Assembly (NCBI GenBank): GCA_001695595.3
Contig: MBPM02000066.1
Coordinates: 62,001 to 126,000, forward strand
Source of the DNA: Plasmopara viticola
Lineage: Eukaryota; Oomycota; Peronosporomycetes; Peronosporales; Peronosporaceae
DNA: 64,000 nt
Direction of reading: 5' to 3'
Shown: one piece after another, positions 12,640 through 23,800 of the stretch
Layout: every line of letters begins with the position of its first letter
Position numbering within the stretch: position 1 is the stretch's first letter
Translations under genes and position numbers: made by a program
The notes under the pieces: generated by a model
What the model was told of the DNA's origin: nothing
Databases searched by the model: none
The model's input: only the letters and a program-made list of their open reading frames with translations

Positions 12640-13540
12640 TCATGATTGCCGCCCATCGTACGCCTTTAAAGTGGCTTTTTTGTCATTTTGTCCTGAAAAG
12701 ATGTGCATCGCATGGCGATATCGTCATGTCATCAAAATATTGTATCAATGCTTGAAGAGCGTACTTTGCGATTGCAAAAGCTTATTCAAGTTTCGTGCTT
12801 TTTTTACATACAAGAGTTGAGTCGACGTCGCTGAAGACAGGTATTGCAGCATGACTGGGTCATATAAAGAGTCTAGAAAATGTGCGTAGTTATGACATAG
12901 CATAACAAGGCCTCAAGAACCAATATCATATAATAGCTCAGCATTTAAATAGTGCTGTATCTGCTGGCCTTCAAAATACATGGTCGTATATTTTGTAGAT
13001 GGTATTGTTGTTGATTTTTGTAATAATGATTGACGCCTATTACAAGTATCAAGTGGGGTAGGCAAATATAACTGCTCCGTCGCGTTCCTTAACCCAAAAA
13101 ATTAGAATGTATGAGGCATCGGCAGCAAACTTTGGGCTGGCTTTTATGATCCTGTCTGAGAGATTATCAGCACGCAAGTTCGATGACTTTTTCCAGCGTT
13201 TCTATAATGTTCATCTTGTCGTAGAACCACTCGGTCTCGTTATGCTTGACAGCAGCAGGAGTGTCCATTATACATTTTGACTGATCAATCTCTAGTGAAG
13301 CGGTTTACAAGATTAGTGTACATCTTAAAACCGATCTTCCAAGTTAGCGCTAATCGCTCCCGATCATCTGTGGTCAAATCAAATTGATTGGTTTTGTTTA
13401 AATTGAGTTGCAGGATAAAAAGGCATTAATTACTTTCAAATAATAACTGCGAGCGATTCTATACTAGCCAAAATTAGTGTACATCGCATTCTGCAAAAAT
13501 TCCAAGCGAAAAGGATGCGAAGTTTTGGCTTCTCCAGACT
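12640..13540 (-). pseudogene. Eroded LWY-repeat effector relic B (antisense)
   Basis: Bases 12,660-12,930 match 46,130-46,410 of the minus-strand paralogue in order. They contain the ACTTTTT tract, the equivalents of the GTCATAAGTCATTGTACC block, GTCGACGTCGCTGAAGACAGGTAT (coding on minus for a LMPLFNEVD-like tract) and AAAGAGTCTAGA-AATG. The segment 13,070-13,210 continues with the coding for SLLAAL and the following spacer. No frame is kept. It is an old copy of repeats eight and nine. Confidence 0.65.
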
Positions 13541-13880
13541 GTGTTAACAGAAATCTAACAAATGCGTCATGACAGCCTGTCATCAAAAGAAATTATTTTT
13601 CATAAAAAAACTTTCCCGAATGTGGATATTACCGTGATAAGTTGTATTACACGGTCGTGACTTCGGGATATCAGCGCATTCCTTGACGAGGGTAATAACC
13701 CAATATCCATCGAGAGGAAGTGACCATGAAAAAGCCCTCTCAAAGAAAGCCGTGAGAAACAAGTTTGTTTGCAATGACTGCTACTTTTCTCAAGCAGCGG
13801 TCGTTACATTTATCACCTTGAAGCTGTCTATCCTGGATTCTCATCAGAGTCATCGTATCGCTGACCATCTATATGATAAA
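13541..13880. other. No recognisable gene
   Basis: This short spacer between two antisense LWY-gene relics has overlapping open stretches of 63 and 69 codons on opposite strands, without recognisable motifs. Confidence 0.4.
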
Positions 13881-15620
13881 AGAGGCGACTAAGCATAGTG
13901 AAGTTCTTCGAGCTTAATTTAATCAGACTACAATTTTTTATTGTTGGACCAAGACACAGACCCTTTTGAGGTTTGTGCGGCTGTCTGTGGCAATCCAAAA
14001 GAACACTTTTATCTCTTTGAGTCATAAATACATGTCGTAAACTTCCATGATTTTCAAGCACGAGCATGAAAATACTATCGACTTAGAAAGCTGGTTTCAG
14101 TGTGCGGATAATGAAGAGCTTTTAAAAGTCTTTAAAAGAATCTTTGATTTGTTGACGTATGATTTATGATTAAAAATTATTTGGACTGACAAGTCAGACA
14201 ATGTGATTAATTTAATATCGTTTTCTAAATTTTTGCACGTTGACCTATGTTTACTCTGTATTTAAATTAGTCGATTGCACAAGAGATCTAGTCAAAATTT
14301 TGTCGTACCCACGCAAGACGGCATACACCTCCCTTGATTCATTCGGGCCCGTGCACTTGCCATTTTTAGTGACCTAAGAAATTTTTGTGGCCTAAACTCG
14401 TACTTAAGCCTCAGTTTGATCGATCTTTCTCAATCTTTGCAAGGAGAGTGTATTGTGTCGAGCTTGGCCGCTTCAAGCTCCATTATTCCAGGCTAACATT
14501 TTAAGCAAAGAACTTATATAGCAAGCACGTTTTTTTGTTTAGCAGAACTGTCAAAATCTAGTTCTTACGTGTAGCTGTAAAGCGCTGTGAAAATTGAGGC
14601 ATGTTTCTTTTTTTAATTTGTGGACTCCATTCACGTATGAAGAACGACTGTCATGTTTGCCTACCTTTCAAACGCCTTTGATTATCATTTTTTTAACGTT
14701 TGTCCTTAATATATGTGAGGTGTGTGGCAGCATTGTCATGCCATCAGATTATTGAAACACTGCCTAAGGAGCACACTTTGCGATTGCGGAAAGAAATTTA
14801 ATTTCTGCGCACGTCATTAAGAGAGGCATAGCAAAAATCTGGCTGATTATTGGTGTAAAAGCCACAAGCTTTAAACATTACAAAGCCCCAAGAGTTTAGC
14901 GCAAAGGGATGACTTGGCTTCTTCCAGCCTCCAATCTATAATAAGCGTAGCAATCTCTTTCGTCTTCTTGGGATCAAATTAGCTGCTTCAACCGCCACCA
15001 CAGTATCCATGACAAACTGTGAGTGCGGCAAGCAAGTTCGATTGCTCCGTCGGGCAGCGATACCCACTACTCTCCTGTTGAAAGTCACATTTGTAAGAGG
15101 TAAAAACAGCAAACTTAGCGCCGGCTTTCGAGGGCTTGTCGGTTAAGTCATCAATTGACGCTGTAAGCTTTTAATGATTCAGTGTACCGCACTCACTGAA
15201 CTTTGCCAACATTACATATCTTATTTTCCTTTAAAGTAAGCCGCAATAAAAGATTATAGCGCGTCATCACACGATTATACCAGTCACGAAACAGTACGAT
15301 ATATAGTCATTTTGCATCGTCCAGCTTCTATGGCGTTGCATCTAAAACAAGTGGGACCGACATAAATTCAGAGAAGTAGCTTTTAACGCCGTAGTTCGAA
15401 AAAGTCAAGACCCTCCATGATGTTTGGTTTTTTCTCTGAAGATTTGGCACAACTTGAGAAATAATGCAAGCTTTGAGAGCCATGACGACTTCTTCTTCTG
15501 AAGTTAATTTATTGGCCAATTACTGTTAAAACTCGACGGCCTCAACAAATTCGACAGAAGCAAGAGTGTTTATTATCAAATCGGCATATACAACCCGTAA
15601 AGCGACTTGAAGGGTGATGA
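13880..15620 (-). pseudogene. Eroded LWY-repeat effector relic C (C-terminal half, antisense)
   Basis: The block is colinear with 45,290-46,950 of the minus-strand paralogue. It starts with AATCAGACTACAATTTTTTATTGTTGGACCAAGACACAGACCC (about 13,920-13,962, coding on minus for the GLGLDPN tract). It continues through the ATTGCACAAGAGATCT and GTACCCACGCAAGACGGCATAC tracts near 14,275-14,330 and a GTCGAGCTTGGCCGCTTCAAGC tract at 14,457. GCGGCAAGCAAGTTCGATTGCTCCGTCG follows near 15,028-15,060, and CAACAAATTCGACAGAAGCAAGAGTGT near 15,543-15,570. It covers the C-terminus and repeats nine back to about seven. All frames are broken. Confidence 0.7.
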
Positions 15621-16349
15621 TCTAGCTTTTGAACCGGCCTTCTTTGTAGGAGGGTGCGGGCGCCATGGACTACGGATCATTTGTGGTCAAGGCCAACTAA
15701 GTGGCTTTGAATCCATTTCAGTAGTCAGGTAATAATCGCCTTGACGACCTTAAGGATTAATAACGGTGTATGACACATATTAACTACAATCTAAAGCAAA
15801 AATCAACTTGACTACTTCCTACACAGTCTAAGTAAGAAGATGAATAGATCGGCTGAAATATATGCCCGTCAAAATTAGTGTCGGCCGCAATTTTCAAAGC
15901 TCTATAAAAAATGATGCATGGTCTGGGCCAGCCCAAATTGTGCCTACAAAATTTAGAAAAGTACGGTTACAATTGATCATCAATAAACCTGTTCTTCGTT
16001 AAAATACAGTTTGTCGCCGTATAAAGATAATACTTTAGCATAATGCTTAATATCATCGTGGCCGAGGTGAAACACAGACTTCTTGGGCTAGATTCGCAGC
16101 CTAATTATCATCGTATAATTCAAGAGCTGGGAAATTTTGTAATAAAAATGTGTTAAAGCTTAACGCCAAGCAACTCCATTCGCACCAAATACATCCATTT
16201 AGGACTGTCTTACGCCTTGAAGAGAGATCACCTTATTGTAATTACTTTCATTCAATTATAGCCACTAAGAAGAATGAAGTACTTCCTCTATAAATTATTA
16301 TACGTATTTTATATAGTCAGATCAAACAGATAAATAAGATGTCTATTTG
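15621..16349. other. No recognisable gene
   Basis: AT-rich sequence between two antisense relics. It holds no open stretch above 60 codons and no motif. It may be an over-eroded continuation of relic C. Confidence 0.4.
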
Positions 16350-16725
16350 TCAATCTCTGCCACCTATCTTTCTTCATGAATAAGCTCTTCACGGCTATTA
16401 TTTTTTAAAATTTTATGCCAATTCTCTTGATATACTCCAAAGCTGTAAAGTGTTTCCATAAAAAGAATTATGTTTGACTATACGTAATAGCTAATGCTTG
16501 AAAATCATAGTAATTTATGACGTCTGCGTCACGAACATTTAATTCAGAGAAAATAAAACGTCGTTTGGCTTGCCGCCAACGGCTGGCCAAAGCTTAAATA
16601 GGTTTATAAAAAGCTCGCTCTTTGACAGATTGTAGACTAAAAAATGTTGATTGCACGAGAGGTCGAGCGACAAATTTGTCGTGTTTATGCAAGACGTCTT
16701 GCATCTTTATTTTAAAGCGTGTATT
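16350..16725 (-). pseudogene. Short eroded LWY-gene C-terminal fragment D (antisense)
   Basis: TTTATGACGTCTGCGTCACGAACATTTAATTC at about 16,514-16,545 matches 45,520-45,552 (coding on minus for LNLRDADV). GATTGCACGAGAGGTCGAGCGACA...TTATGCAAGAC at 16,648-16,693 matches 45,655-45,702. The rest is weakly similar. A separate plus-strand relic begins about 100 bases later, giving a tail-to-tail arrangement of two fragments. Confidence 0.6.
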
Positions 16726-16829
16726 CGTACATTCTCACCTGAAAGGCTGGGCGGAACGCTGGAAACTCAATTGTGAAGCCAATTTACTAAAGATTTTGCA
16801 TCATGGTAACGAACACTTGTGCTTGTACT

Positions 16830-18430
16830 GAATTTGTTGAGGCCAAATTTACCGCTGGGTAATCAAAAGGATAACACTGGAAGAGACTCTCGAGTTCAAA
16901 TTTCTGGCTCGAAATGCTTGTATTCTGTTTCTGGTGGTGGCAATTTATTTGAATTATCAATAAGGGGTTTCATTCATTCCGATTTTAATTGCTTTGACGT
17001 TAAGCTGATCTCATTTGTCTTTAGGGCAACGCCAGAAAGTAGACTATGAGAAGAGACTGAAGGCCAGGACTTGTTTGAGCGTGAGATACCATGTGATGAT
17101 CGTACTATGCAGCTTCATCTGAGTGAAGAGAAGAAATATGCATGTGCTTCAGTGCTGGTAAGGTACAGAGAGTCCGGCACATTTGTTCGTAAGAACTTTA
17201 AGTCGACTGATCTCCTTAGATACAAGATCATAACAGTCTCGTCAAAATTTGCTGCTTTTGCTATCCACAGTGTAAAATCGTTCTGGCAAAGCGATTGTAA
17301 ATGATTGCCGCTCTCAATGCTTGCTCTGGCAGTCGTATTTGTCGGTGGTGATTGTAGCAACTAATTCGATCCCAACTACGAAACAGATACCGGCGTTCTT
17401 GGAAGACCAGTAGGTCTTGACGCCGAAAGAGCGCCGAGTCATGTGCCATTCTTTTTAAATCATGGCCCTGTCATTTTTATACCTTGTGGCTGTTACAATT
17501 AGCATCACCCAGACTCTTTGTTTGCCCAATTACGTCTCTTCAACGGCAACTTAGCCAAAAAATCACAAACACAGATGCGCAAAGCATAGATAGAGCCAAA
17601 CAGCTGCAAGAAATTATATATATTGGCATTTGTACATTACACGATGACTTGTTATGATGTCGCCACGCGGCACACATCTTCTAAAGCCGATCCAAAGATC
17701 GACTATTAGACGCGAACGAAATGCATGTCAAAAGTAAAGGCCTTTCTGCTTTCTTGAAAGTGCTTAACATAAAACCTTTTGCCTCAATATTTAGCACATT
17801 TCATAACAATGCGTGGAGTATCAACGTGAGCCTTATTGAAAAGAACATGCTTGAATCTATAACGCTCTGTTGAGGCAGCGAGTCTTTGTATGGGATCGGA
17901 GCGGCCACGCTCAGCAAGCATCATATGATTCTTCGGTATGGGTTGAGAAAGGTCGATCGAATCCGTGGCTTGGAAAGGAAACTGCCCGCACGAGGCTCTT
18001 ATATCACTCGGATTTGACAAGATGCTCGTAGGATTTAGCCGCGACTGTCTACGCTGGTGAAGTACGTAAATAATCCTGGTGCGATACACCCAAATGCAGC
18101 AATTAAATTGTATGTCGTCACGCGTGAGCACGACAAAACGGTATCTCGAGCTTTTACACGATCGACTAATTCTAAATAACTAGCTTATAGAGCGAGCGGC
18201 TGTATAGCTGTTTTGATGATTAGCTACTGAAAGCAAACCGAGCAAATTCTCAGTTTTGTAGAGCAAGGATCTTAAGGCACATACGCCACGAGTCACTATG
18301 AATTTCAAGCTTGGGTGTTCAATTAAAAAAAATTGGCATGGAAGCTCATTCTGTTGTGCGGACAACAACGATTTTTTGAAGGTACAAGCATAATTTTGAT
18401 AGCCTTGTAGAACTCACGGGTGCAGACAAA
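16830..18430 (+). pseudogene. Eroded LWY-repeat effector relic J (seventh repeat to C-terminus, sense)
   Basis: The block is colinear with about 25,790-27,540 of the intact gene. It shares a TTGTTGAGG tract, TTTCTGGCTCGAAATGCTTG (coding for SGSKSL), and the TTTGTTCGTAAGAACTTTAAGTCGACTGATCTCC run (coding for LVRKELSLSTDDL). It also shares CATCACCCAGACTCTTTGTTTG-CCCA at 17,503-17,528, ATGATGTCGCCACGCGGC at about 17,655, GATTTGACAAGATGCTCG at 18,010, CACGACAAAAC-GT at 18,129 and TACTGAAAGCAAACCGAGC at about 18,224. Open pieces (16,819-17,049; 17,071-17,304) survive but are separated by stops, and large parts are reduced. It is the longest sense-strand relic in the left half. Confidence 0.8.
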
Positions 18431-20319
18431 TAGTTGGTAAGTCAGACGACGTGATTGGATACATTGCACTAAGTCGCGCAACGATCGATCCGTCTATGAC
18501 GAGAATGGACTACATATTAAATCAACATCTCCTCAGGGTACCTTAGAGGTGCTGAATAATCTAAAACAGCCATGGTCTTAACCGTAAAGCCGGCCCCTTA
18601 AGAAATTTAAACCACGTAAATAAGTGCTGATATTTAATGGTTTGCTGACCACTAAATTAGGTATTTTTTATGTAAAGTGCGCTGTGAAGCAGAAACGGTT
18701 TCACAGGCGCCAATAGCTTCTTGTGAATATTTTTGTATTTTTTAAACATTCTCAGCCGCTGAATCGGCACCGGTAGGACTAGTTGAAAGCCGGTGCGAAC
18801 TATGATCAGTAGCAACGAACGCTTCGAGTTTAGCCATGGTAATTTGACAGCACTTCGGAACAAATTGAAATTGATCTCATATCCATGTTTAATGCTCACG
18901 TTTCTAACGCTTGGTTTGTCAATATGTCGAAGCCAAGACATGTGACTGTCTCTGATCCACCAAGAAAGTAGTCTTTACTCTTGACTCACGAATTCAAAGA
19001 CCCATGGCTCCGGCTGGCCCACAGTCTTATTTACTGCTTATAAATTATCATGACCAAGCCGTATTACTGAATAAAAGTCGAAAAGTGATGAGTTATACAA
19101 GTCTTTTTTTATTGTATGTAATTTGTAACAAAAATCATAGAACGACTCTTAGTGCACAATGGGTACCCATTGACACCTTAACCAGAAAGAAACGAAGTTC
19201 CTGCCATCATTACGTAAGCTAGTTTTGTCATCTATCAAGAGCTAGAGGTAAGAAATAATCACATAAATGAAATGTTTGACATATTTCGACGCTTCATTGT
19301 ACACATCCTTTCTTAAAAGTGAACTAATGAGCAGTTGCTCGCCACATCAACTACTTATCTTCCTGCACGAGAAGGTGCTGTCAAATACTGGCGCATCCGC
19401 ATTTGTAAATAGCTTAGGCATGTGCAAATTTATTTTATAAAATCGGCTACACAGCCTCGGTAACGGTCGTTTGCGTTAGTCTAGCCGGCGGCCATAGATG
19501 GTTAGTACCCTACGGTAAAAGATTTAGAGTAAAACTTACTCAAAAAAAGTTATCAAATCAAAGAATTACCGCCAGGCGCTCAATTTTTGGGTTTGAACGC
19601 TCACCCTAGTACTACGGAACTCATAGGTCATCTTTTTTGGCTTCTACTTGGCTGCAGTGACCGTTTGATGAGAAATTGCTCCAATCCTCAGAATAAACAC
19701 CGTCTCCAACGAAAAAAACCATTTTGAGCTATACTCCTACAACCACCTATAATTCGTAAACAAATTTCGAAATCACTGAGAAAAAAATTTATGGGATAGT
19801 TATAGTTTGTGTGTTTCAATGCATATATGGGAGAACTAGCGCTTATCTACCGCAGCCTCTTCTGATCCTCCTAAACCGTAATGCAAATCTTTGACATCAG
19901 CATTTGGTTACGAATTCCCACAGGACGCGTTATTTTAGTACTGAAAACGAGCCATCTGCGTCCGTCAAATTGTCAATTTCTTCAAGAACGGCCTGATGGA
20001 GTCAAATATAGGCCTTTTAATGTCTTTTAAGTCGTTCATTCTGGGTAGTAGGGAAGCGTGAGAAATGTATAACGTGCAAAGTATGCAGAATTTAGACTTA
20101 GTGTGTATACGAAACAGGAGTACACTCTAGACATCTTTGCTTTTGGAGATTGGTGGTCACAACATTACAGCCACATTTTGCTTAAATATCTCACTACAGG
20201 CCAAGGGAAATGACCTAGATCAACGGTAGGTGCCCAAACCCAAAAAGTAAGCGCCTGGCAGAGGTTTCCGTAATCAATCATTTTTTTTTCTCAAAATCAA
20301 ATGGGTTAACATGAGGCCA
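18431..20319. other. No recognisable gene
   Basis: AT-rich sequence upstream of the intact effector gene. Open stretches are below 95 codons, and the minus-strand one at 18,657-18,941 has no recognisable domain. No paralogous block within the window was found. Confidence 0.5.
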
Positions 20320-20704
20320 TTTTTTCAGGCGTATACGCACAGCAGAGGTGCTTATTAAAGCGCGAAGTGGTTAGCCACTCGACCCAGGATCCGGAGGTAC
20401 CTGGTTTGATAACCATAGGATGCAGCCGGAGATATGTCACTAAAGTGGACGAGCAATCACACCCGAGCGTGTGACTGCCCTGCCAACTCGCGCCCGATTG
20501 GGTGGCAATAGAGCTGGGTGGGCTAAACCCCATAGTGTAATGAGGGGTACGGAACCCGGTCCCAATATGGGTCGGACAGCTACCAGCATCCCGCGATAGA
20601 GACAGCTTAATCCTAGCGCCTGGATTCCGGTAGCGAACGAAACTCTCAATGGTGAGTTTGTTTCGTACAAAGCGCAGGATCAAGCGGCTAGTCTGTACCG
20701 CCAA
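20320..20704 (+). mobile_element. SINE-like, tRNA-derived repeat upstream of the effector gene
   Basis: This block is clearly richer in G and C than its surroundings. A degenerate internal RNA polymerase III A-box lies at 20,360-20,370 (GCGCGAAGTGG) and a degenerate B-box at 20,403-20,413 (GGTTTGATAAC). Between them is a tRNA-like anticodon-arm segment (CGACCC-GGATC). The remainder is compact GC-rich sequence of the sort found in SINE bodies. It ends less than 200 bases before the start codon of the intact gene. It is not a functional tRNA, because the B-box deviates at invariant positions. Overlapping antisense open stretches (132 and 76 codons) are probably by-products of the base composition. 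Confidence 0.45.
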
Positions 20705-20852
20705 GTTTCTCCATTCTAGCCAGGGTATGCCTCCTGATTACACATAGTAAAACTTTATCATGACCGAAAAAATCTTCCGTACATAATCTACAATCATAGG
20801 ATGGGCAATTACTTAGCAAATGAAGACCATATAGTGCCACTGCTTTACAGCA

Positions 20853-20890
20853 ACGGCAATCATTGGTTCGTACTGACACGAAGAATTGCC
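20853..20890 (+). promoter_or_regulatory. Conserved core promoter/leader block of the giant effector family
   Basis: ACGGCAATCATTGGTTC at 20,853-20,869, followed by a TACTGAC tract and a GAAGA-TTGCC tract, directly precedes the ATG at 20,891. The same 38-40 bases precede the start of the minus-strand pseudogene (51,837-51,876) and of the eroded fragment (29,116-29,155), whereas sequence farther upstream is not conserved. The TCATTGG at 20,860-20,866 resembles the TCATT core of the oomycete initiator, though not its full consensus. Transcription starting here would give a leader of about 30 bases, which is usual for oomycetes. The initiator call is inference; the conservation is seen. Confidence 0.55.
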
Positions 20891-23800
20891 ATGCGTCTCC
20901 TACGCGCCACGTTCCTGAGCGCCGTTGCTCTGCTTAAAGTCACTGTTGCTGCCCCCACCAAGGTCGCCTCCGACGTGCAGGGTCAGGTGGACAAGTATGA
21001 CGCAGACGATTGGCACAATATTAAGAAGTTTGGACCGGGCGTTAAGGACGAGGAGAGGCTGCCTGTGTCGGGCGAAGTTGGTCCTCTTGAACATGCTATG
21101 TCTTCTGCCGTGGCTAGAGGTGTGACCGAAGGATTCGAGAATACTTTCGGCGTAGCCTCGACGTCCCTTGCTCGCAGCAGCGACGAAGTGACAAAGGTGG
21201 TGGCCAGCGCACCGGATCTGTTCTTTGTGAAGTGGAAAGAAAAAGAGGTAGAAGCTGCTCAGCGGATTCACGTGTGGCTAGAAGGCAAAAAAGATCCGGA
21301 TGAAGTTTACAAAGACTTGAAGCTCGACTCGACCGGCAGTTCATTCACGGCTGTTACATTGGTTGACACCTACACGTGGCTAACGTACATCGATGAGTAT
21401 ATGCTTCATATTCAGCAGACAAAGACGATACCGATTTTATCAATCCATAATTTTTTTTCGCGCTTCTCCGACCAAATGATCAAGACGATTGCCATGCAAG
21501 CAGTTCCCTCGAGCGCTATCAATCGAATAGAAAGTTATCTCAAGTGCTACTGGCTCAACAGTTTTAAGACTAAAGACGACGTCACTGCGCTGCTGAAAGA
21601 CTATAAGGGAAAAAATCTGTATGTTTCACGTCTAGAGGAAGCGTACGGAAACTATTTTGACAGCGTGAGCTCTCCTGAGGAGCTAAGGAGGATCATTTCG
21701 GAGTTCAAGATGAAGTGGAAAACAGACCATATGACTACACAGCCCTCTACTAGCACTAGGGGCAAGGCTCAGCTCAAGTACAAGCCTCAAAAGCTCGACA
21801 ATGAGGTGTTCATTGCGTTCGACAAGTACGTCGACGCCTATAATTCAGCATACCCATCAGAGACACTGAATCTACTTCCTGTACTGGTCGCTTGTTTTGG
21901 CGAAGGTGGTGCTTTCTCAGTTATTTCAGCGGCGAAAGCGATTCCAGAAACTGCGGCGAAGGCCAAGCTTCTTGAAACAGAGCAGATTCAACATTGGGTA
22001 GCAGAGAAGTCTCCGGACACAGTTCTAAAGCTGATTGATTTCAATTCGCAAAGCCTGCAGTCCATTAGCACGTTGTTTCAGTTTTTTGACGAATTCTCAA
22101 AGCAACACTCAAAGCCGCCATTCGATCTACTTGCGACTTTGAGAATCAACTTGAGCGATGAGCAGCTGGCCAGGATTGTCATGGGAGAGCAGAAGAATCC
22201 GGATGCAGAACGATTAAAGAACTTGCTGTTCTTAGACTGGTTTAATAGCTTGAAGAGCGATGACGAAGTGTCGAAGCTGATTGGTTGTCGCGGGACAAGT
22301 TTCGCCAAGGTCGACTCTTGTAATGTGGCATTCAAGGAATTTCGCGAGGAGATGATTCACCCAAGCACTTTGAATTTACCCGAGGGTGGGCCTAGGAAGG
22401 TCACAGGCAAGACGGTTGGCCGCAACAGCGACTATGATAGCTCGATGCTCGCAGCGTACGAGACGTCCATCAGAAAGAACAACGAGAAGAATCCGAAGAT
22501 GCCGCTGAGATTGCTTGCAGTCCTCACGGCTCGCTTTGGCGATTCTGAGCTGGCGGCGATGATTGACTCGGCCAAATTGTCATTGAAAAATGAAGAATTG
22601 GTCTCGCGACTTGAAAATGAGCAGATTCAGTACTGGGTGGACGCAGGAAAAAGTCCGGACGAAGTGTTTAGTCTATTGGATCCCACTCTTCAAGCTCGGC
22701 CTTTTATTGACAAGTGGATCAAGTTTTATGATGAGTTCATCAAGCGTCGTCCTGAGCACTCGTTTGATCCGATCGTAAGTTTGATGACACGATACAATGA
22801 CAATGTCTTGGCCTCAATTGTATTGGAAGAGCTGCAAAATCCAAACAGTGGTTCGCGGCTAAAGGACTTGCTGTTCTTCAATTTGTTTGACAGGATGATT
22901 ACACATGAGAAATTTTATACTTTGCTCAATCCTGCACGCGAAAAGAACACCAAATTTGATTCTCTGGTGAAGAATTACCAGCACTTTGTCGACGACATAG
23001 GTCCTCCTGCTATACTAGAACGAGTCAGAGAGTGGTGCAAGACGAAGAGTGAAGCGGTTGGACAACCTAGTGCTCGCACCGGGAATAAGGGTGGAGATCG
23101 GGACATATTTCTGTACGACGGCAAAGTGTTTGCTGCCTATGACAATTACATTCACTCTTACAACAAGGTGAAGCCATTTGCACGACTCAGGTTGCTCGCT
23201 GCACTCACTATTCGCTTCGGTGATCGCGATGCGTCGACCATGATTTTAGCAGCCAAAATGCACCCTGACACTGCAAAAGCTGCCGAGAGTGTTGAGGCTG
23301 AGCAGATTAAATACTGGGTGAAAGCCGGTAAAACTCCTGACCAAGTTTTTGAGCTGTTGAATGTCGACTTGCAAAGTCTGCCGTTAATCAACAAGTGGTT
23401 ATCCTTTATTAGCGAATTTCGTCAAAGTCATCGAGAGGTTTTGTTTAATCCGATCGTGACATTGAGCAAGCGCTACGACATTAAGATGCTGGTGAGAACA
23501 ATCGCAAAAGAAGGAAATTCGCACGGTGTTGAACAGTTGAAGGACTTTGTGATCCACGACTTGTTTAACAGTATGCAAAGCAATGAAAAGGTGTTGGAGC
23601 AGCTCGGTGAATACAATTTGAACGATAACACTGTCAAGTCTCTTTATACGTCGTATAAGCAATTTCGCAACAAGATGGCCAATTTGCCTGATTTAAAAAT
23701 GCTGCAGGACGGCCCCAGTTTCGAGTTGCTCACACCAGATATGACTTACCGGCTTAAGTCGGAAGACAGCGCTCACGATGGCTTATTGCTCGATGCTTAC

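Noticed and set aside
17784..18131. 115-codon minus-strand open stretch
   Set aside because: It is antisense to relic J, which is colinear with the intact gene on plus. No second copy or domain.
20306..20704. 132-codon minus-strand open stretch upstream of the effector gene
   Set aside because: It lies across the GC-rich SINE-like block, and two overlapping frames are open at once. This is more consistent with composition than with a gene.
20801..20890. In-frame upstream ATG adding 30 residues to the giant effector
   Set aside because: It would bury the signal peptide behind a non-hydrophobic segment, and it overlaps the conserved leader. The two paralogues also support the ATG at 20,891.
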